Shown: one piece after another, positions 6,050-8,943 of the stretch
Layout of the letters: the number at the start of each line of letters is the position of its first letter
How positions within the stretch are numbered: the stretch's first letter is position 1
Assembly: GCA_937900305.1 (NCBI GenBank)
Contig: CALCCV010000557.1
Coordinates: 1-8,943, forward strand
Direction of reading: 5' to 3'
Origin: an uncultured Pseudobdellovibrionaceae bacterium
GTDB lineage: Bacteria > Bdellovibrionota > Bdellovibrionia > Bdellovibrionales > Bdellovibrionaceae
Length of the DNA: 8,943 nucleotides
The notes under the pieces: generated by a model
Databases searched by the model: none
Seen by the model: the letters and a program-made list of their open reading frames with translations, nothing else
What the model was told of the DNA's origin: nothing
Translations under genes and position numbers: made by a program

Positions 6050-6080
6050 AAAGTAATTACTTTAACAACACTAAAGTAAT
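6050..6080. promoter_or_regulatory. AAAGTAAT octamer cluster (candidate operator)
   Basis: The octamer AAAGTAAT occurs three times in 31 bp: 6050-6057 forward, 6056-6063 reversed and 6073-6080 forward. The first two form the perfect 14-bp palindrome AAAGTAATTACTTT (6050-6063). The last two form a 9-bp inverted repeat ATTACTTTA / TAAAGTAAT (6056-6064 and 6072-6080) with a 7-bp spacer. A 7/8 match, TTTACTTT, is at 6113-6120. The cluster sits between two divergent genes. Confidence 0.6.
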
Positions 6081-6128
6081 AAAAATTTATTCTAATCTCA
6101 TATATGTATGTTTTTACTTTCGAATTTT

Positions 6129-6138
6129 TGATATAAAT
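6129..6138 (+). promoter_or_regulatory. Extended -10 promoter for a probably leaderless transcript
   Basis: TGATATAAAT matches the extended -10 form TG-N-TATAAT, with hexamer TATAAA at 6132-6137 and no good -35. The start codon at 6143 is only 5 nt past the hexamer, where transcription itself would begin, and no Shine-Dalgarno sequence exists. The regulator is therefore probably translated from a leaderless mRNA. Confidence 0.45.
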
Positions 6139-6142
6139 ATAT

Positions 6143-6970
6143 ATGGCTAAAAGGGACAATGACTCGATTTTTGAATACGATTCTTACAAGCGATACTTGA
6201 CCGCCATCTCAGGTTCGCATTTGCAGCGCAATGGCCAGAAAAAGATTTTGAGCGAAGCGATGGGCGTTCAATCGACCTATTTGTCACAGGTTCTCCATGG
6301 CCCTGCGAACCTCAATCTTGAGCAGGCCGAGAAGTTGACAAAATTTTTAGTTCTTACACAGGATGAGAAACACTATTTTTTATTGTTGGTTCAATTCGAG
6401 CGCGCTGGCACTACTGATCTGCGCAAGTATTATGAAAATCAAATGCAAGATTCTCGTCAGCGACATTACCAGCTCCAAGGTCGTTTAGGAAAACGAGAGG
6501 AGATTTCGGACGAGTTTAAAGCGAAGTACTATTCGTCGTGGATTTATGGCGCCGTTCATGCGGCATTGTCCATTCCGCATCTTCAAGAATTTGAAGCTTT
6601 GCGGTCACATTTCAATTTGGACGAAAATGTGTTGATGGAAGTGATTGAATTTTTGATTGAACTGGGGATGGCAAAAAAAATCGGGACAACTTTAGCCACC
6701 GGGCCATCGCACATTCACCTCGGGCATCACAATCACAATATTTTGCGACACCACACGAATTTTCGTTTACAAGCGATTCGCAGTCTCGAAAAAGAATCTT
6801 CGACGGAATTTCACTACTCTGCAATTTATACGCTTTCCGAAAAAGATCGATTCAAAATCAAGGACATCCTGCTTGAGGCGGTTCGAACAAACGTTGATAT
6901 CGTAAAAAACTCAAAAGAGGCAACACTGTGCTGCCTCACGATGGACTGGTTTGAATTGAAAAGCTCATGA
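6143..6970 (+). CDS. TIGR02147-family (DUF4423) transcriptional regulator
   Basis: The 275-aa product has the layout of the TIGR02147 family, which is expanded in Fibrobacter and Bdellovibrio. An N-terminal IFEYDSYKRYLTAI leads into a Xre-like helix-turn-helix (about 33-66; KKILSEAMGVQSTYLSQVLHG then NLNLEQAEKLTKFL). The family's EKHYFLLLVQFERAGT helix (75-90), a charged connector, and a second winged-helix-like part follow (YSSWIYGAVHAAL, then LDENVLMEVIEFLIELGMAKK, 129-179). Residues 190-204 are His-rich (HIHLGHHNHNILRHH), part of which agrees with the HHTNxR stretch I associate with the family. The C-terminal domain includes FHYSAIYTLSEKDRFKIKDILLEAV. Such proteins are presumed cytoplasmic regulators; ligand and targets are unknown. 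The ATG at 6143 has no ribosome binding site and follows an extended -10 directly. It is divergent from the 125-aa secreted protein, its most likely target. Confidence 0.88.
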   Translation: MAKRDNDSIFEYDSYKRYLTAISGSHLQRNGQKKILSEAMGVQSTYLSQVLHGPANLNLEQAEKLTKFLVLTQDEKHYFLLLVQFERAGTTDLRKYYENQMQDSRQRHYQLQGRLGKREEISDEFKAKYYSSWIYGAVHAALSIPHLQEFEALRSHFNLDENVLMEVIEFLIELGMAKKIGTTLATGPSHIHLGHHNHNILRHHTNFRLQAIRSLEKESSTEFHYSAIYTLSEKDRFKIKDILLEAVRTNVDIVKNSKEATLCCLTMDWFELKSS

Positions 6971-7006
6971 TCACGCCGTAAGTCAAGCCTGAGGCGAAGT
7001 CGAACC

Positions 7007-8164
7007 CTACCGACGATTCCCCAAGAAAAGGTTCCGCAGAAACGAACGCCAATTCGAGAGAGCTGGTTCGCTAAACTGAGTTGGCTTTAGCTTTTCGAAA
7101 TCAAAACTAGGATTGGTTGTGCTTTCCCACGCGTTTGAGATGACGGCCATCTCTCCAGTGCCAGTCTCAAATTTTCCGACGGCCCGCAGAAGCTTGAGGT
7201 TCGTTAGATCTCTAGTCAAAGTCAGGAGAAGATCATACAGGGGGACCAACTCAGCTTCTTTGAGTTGGGGAAGGCGCAGTTTCTTTTCCGCATTTTGACA
7301 ATGCCAATCGGCTTCTAAAATCACCTGATCTTGTTGAGGCGAGGAGCGATCGCAGTAGGTGGCAAGCACCTGCCCGCACCGAAAAGTCGAACCGAATTCT
7401 TCATTCAAATTCACATCCGCCAGGGCAGCCGAAAGATTTCCAGAGTTCTGACAGATTTCCTCACTCAACTTCTCTATCTTGCCTTTTCCCAAAAGTAGAC
7501 TATCCAGAAAGCTATTGAGTCGCTGCCATTGATGGTCAGACAATCTTTGACCAGCGAATTCTATCAAGAAAGCGGTGGTCTCTTGTAAAATCCCATCGGT
7601 AATAGGAGTGTGAATGAAAACCTGCATTTGCCGCAAGGCCTCGTGAATCCAAAATGCCTTTTGAGAATTTGCACTGAGGCAATTGAAACGACCAAAATTC
7701 AAAAACAGAGTTCTCCCGAGATAAAGACCAATCGTTTCAATCGTTCCCGGTTGACAGAGGGATCCCTCAATCTTAGCAAGACCTTTGATTTCTGGAAAAG
7801 GAAATGAAGTGATTAACAAAGGAAGATTTTCCACCGACTTCAAAGCCAGTCTCAATCGTGAATCAAGTTCAGCCCAAACTTTTAATTCAGCTACTGCGGC
7901 ACGATAGGACGGCAAATTTTGAGGATCAAATTTATCAAGCCAAATCAAACTGACTTGTTCCGTCGAGTGAATTTCATCGGGTTTTTTAAAATTTGCAATC
8001 AAGGCCTTACCGGTCAAGTCGTACAACTCACGGTGCGCAGAACCTACCACTTGGCAAGACGTCCCGCCCCCGTCAATCACCTTCCCTGAAGGGACCGCCC
8101 AGGCCGAAAGTTGAAAGATGAAGATCGAAATTAGTTTGAACACTGCGATCGATTGGCCGCTCAT
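7007..8164 (-). CDS. Exported 385-aa protein of unknown function, possible HE-motif family
   Basis: The start is the ATG at 8164 with GGAG (8171-8174) 6 nt upstream. Residues 1-23 form a signal peptide (hydrophobic 6-19, cleavage after AWA). The mature N-terminus has a Gly-rich motif, VIDGGGTSCQV (29-39), then ELYDLTGKAL (46-55). This resembles exported Bdellovibrio proteins that start with a GGG-x-x-C motif and a short ELLDLYEG-like strand, though that link is from memory. A second feature is KAFWIHEALRQMQ (169-181) with adjacent H174-E175, an HE pair reminiscent of metallopeptidase or HEYLR-type motifs; a complete HExxH is absent. Seven Cys (37, 137, 162, 238, 263, 271, 289) suggest disulfides in the periplasm or outside. 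The gene is convergent with the TIGR02147 regulator, with 36 bp between stops and no obvious T-rich terminator. Confidence 0.8.
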   Translation of the reverse strand: MSGQSIAVFKLISIFIFQLSAWAVPSGKVIDGGGTSCQVVGSAHRELYDLTGKALIANFKKPDEIHSTEQVSLIWLDKFDPQNLPSYRAAVAELKVWAELDSRLRLALKSVENLPLLITSFPFPEIKGLAKIEGSLCQPGTIETIGLYLGRTLFLNFGRFNCLSANSQKAFWIHEALRQMQVFIHTPITDGILQETTAFLIEFAGQRLSDHQWQRLNSFLDSLLLGKGKIEKLSEEICQNSGNLSAALADVNLNEEFGSTFRCGQVLATYCDRSSPQQDQVILEADWHCQNAEKKLRLPQLKEAELVPLYDLLLTLTRDLTNLKLLRAVGKFETGTGEMAVISNAWESTTNPSFDFEKLKPTQFSEPALSNWRSFLRNLFLGNRR

Positions 8165-8354
8165 GGGATTCTCCAGCTGTAAGTTCCGGCGGCGTTCGCT
8201 GACAAGAATTCTTGTGACCTCGGCAGTTGCTTTTGTGGCGCAGCCCTACCAATAACATTGCAACGGCAAGGCCAATCCACAGGCGCTTTACGTAGCTCTG
8301 AATTGATAGCGCCTTCCAAATTTTTGAGAGGTCCGCAATTTTGGCACGCGTCAT
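8073..8354 (-). CDS. Possible small membrane protein overlapping the next gene (doubtful)
   Basis: A 93-codon frame starts at ATG 8354 with natural-looking protein: MTRAKIADLSKIWKALSIQS, then a membrane-like stretch RLWIGLAVAMLLVGL (24-38). The later part (HERPIDRS onward) overlaps the first 92 bp of the 385-aa gene in another frame and looks like an out-of-frame shadow. No clear Shine-Dalgarno sequence precedes 8354 (only GAGTCGGGC). It could be a real short membrane protein, a remnant whose end was lost, or chance. Confidence 0.25.
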   Translation of the reverse strand: MTRAKIADLSKIWKALSIQSYVKRLWIGLAVAMLLVGLRHKSNCRGHKNSCQRTPPELTAGESHERPIDRSVQTNFDLHLSTFGLGGPFREGD

Positions 8355-8381
8355 GCCCGACTCAGCGAAAAAACTAGAGGG

Positions 8382-8394
8382 TTCATTTAATGAA
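8382..8394. repeat. Short palindrome downstream of the histidine kinase gene
   Basis: TTCATT-T-AATGAA (8382-8394) is a perfect dyad 6 bp after the kinase stop codon (8401-8403). On the minus strand a T6 run (8368-8373) follows 8 nt later. The AT-only-weak stem and the gap make it a poor terminator, but its placement suits one. GGTTCATTT is also repeated directly (8380-8388 and 8398-8406). Confidence 0.35.
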
Positions 8395-8400
8395 TGAGGT

Positions 8401-8943
8401 TCATTTGTAAGTTAAAATCATCTTGATCAGATCATCTCTGACGACGGGTTTTGATAAAAATTCGGTGAACCCAGCTTGCAAACACCGCACACGCTCTTCC
8501 TTCATGGCGTGGGCGGTAAGAGCTAAGATGGGATTTCGATAATTTTTTTCACGCAGCTTTTTTACGGCAGCGATGCCATCCATGATTGGCATCTGCACGT
8601 CCATCAAAATCACGTTGTAGTCGCCAGCCAACGCCATTTTGTAACCCTGCTCCCCGTCGGAGGCGATGTCGACCCTCGCCCCTGCTCTACCGAGATAAAT
8701 CGAAATCAAAGCTTGATTGTCGGGCGAATCCTCCACCAGCAAAATATGAAATCCCGCTAACTGCCCAAAATTTTCAATCGTTCGCGCCGGCATGCTTTCG
8801 AACCCCAAGCCCGAATACGGTTTCGAATCCGAAGCGGCCTTAGCCCGAAGACGAACCGAAAATACACTGCCTCGACCGAGCTCACTGTGCTTCAAAACAA
8901 AATGCCCACCCAGTGCTTCCGAGAGACTGCGGGTCAATACCAA
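8401..8943 (-). CDS. Hybrid sensor histidine kinase, C-terminal fragment (HATPase end plus receiver)
   Basis: The reading frame is open at the right edge, so the 5' part (sensor, HisKA and most of the ATPase domain) lies beyond 8943. The first visible codons, LVLTRSLSEALGGHFVLKHSELGRGSVFSVRL (1-32 of the fragment), are the end of a HATPase_c domain: the helix after the G2 box, then the G-x-G-S-x-F strand. After a linker comes a full receiver domain (about 65-180): acidic pocket E71/D72 in ILLVEDS, phospho-acceptor D115 in LMDVQMPIMDG, T143 in LALTAHAM and K165 in FLSKP. Such hybrid kinases pass phosphate from the histidine domain to the attached receiver and then on to an Hpt protein or response regulator; none is visible here. 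The gene ends at a TGA (8401-8403). Confidence 0.92.
   Translation of the reverse strand: MVLTRSLSEALGGHFVLKHSELGRGSVFSVRLRAKAASDSKPYSGLGFESMPARTIENFGQLAGFHILLVEDSPDNQALISIYLGRAGARVDIASDGEQGYKMALAGDYNVILMDVQMPIMDGIAAVKKLREKNYRNPILALTAHAMKEERVRCLQAGFTEFLSKPVVRDDLIKMILTYK

Noticed and set aside
1..8943. A complete defence, mobile-element or biosynthetic system
   Set aside because: No transposase, integrase, Cas, toxin-antitoxin pair, tRNA or rRNA is recognisable; the genes are mostly single exported proteins with regulators.

Overview
The window looks like chromosomal DNA from a free-living or predatory member of Bdellovibrionota. The main pointers are a TIGR02147-family regulator (common in Bdellovibrio and Fibrobacter), moderate GC, AGGAGG-type ribosome binding sites, and many small signal-peptide proteins of unknown function. 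The taxonomic call is an inference, because there is no rRNA or marker gene here.

Layout, left to right. (1) Positions 1-868, minus strand: a broken gene resembling a trypsin-fold serine protease. It is readable only across three reading-frame switches and it runs off the left edge. (2) 901-1297: no convincing gene, but a perfect 13-bp inverted repeat. (3) 1339-1728, minus: a small secreted protein built from two copies of one Cys-containing unit, followed by a good intrinsic terminator. (4) 1991-2467, minus: a 158-aa secreted protein, divergent from (5) a MarR-family regulator at 2580-3008. (6) 3137-3877, plus: an exported protein resembling the spondin N-terminal family. (7) 3918-5297, minus: a formylglycine-type sulfatase, convergent with (6). 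(8) 5590-5967, minus: a 125-aa secreted protein, divergent from (9) the TIGR02147-family regulator at 6143-6970. (10) 7007-8164, minus: a 385-aa exported protein, possibly preceded by an overlapping small membrane-protein ORF. (11) 8401-8943, minus: the C-terminal end of a hybrid histidine kinase (end of the ATPase domain plus a receiver domain), cut by the right edge.

How it may work together. Most products are predicted to be exported (periplasm, outer surface or secreted). Two of the small secreted-protein genes are each divergent from a regulator. Both intergenic regions carry dyad-symmetric motifs: GCRA-N4-TYGC around marR and again ahead of the spondin-like gene, and an AAAGTAAT octamer cluster ahead of the TIGR02147 gene. 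This suggests locally controlled envelope or secreted functions. No complete new defence, mobile or biosynthetic system is visible. The best leads are the operator-like motifs, the duplicated Cys domain and the frame-broken protease.
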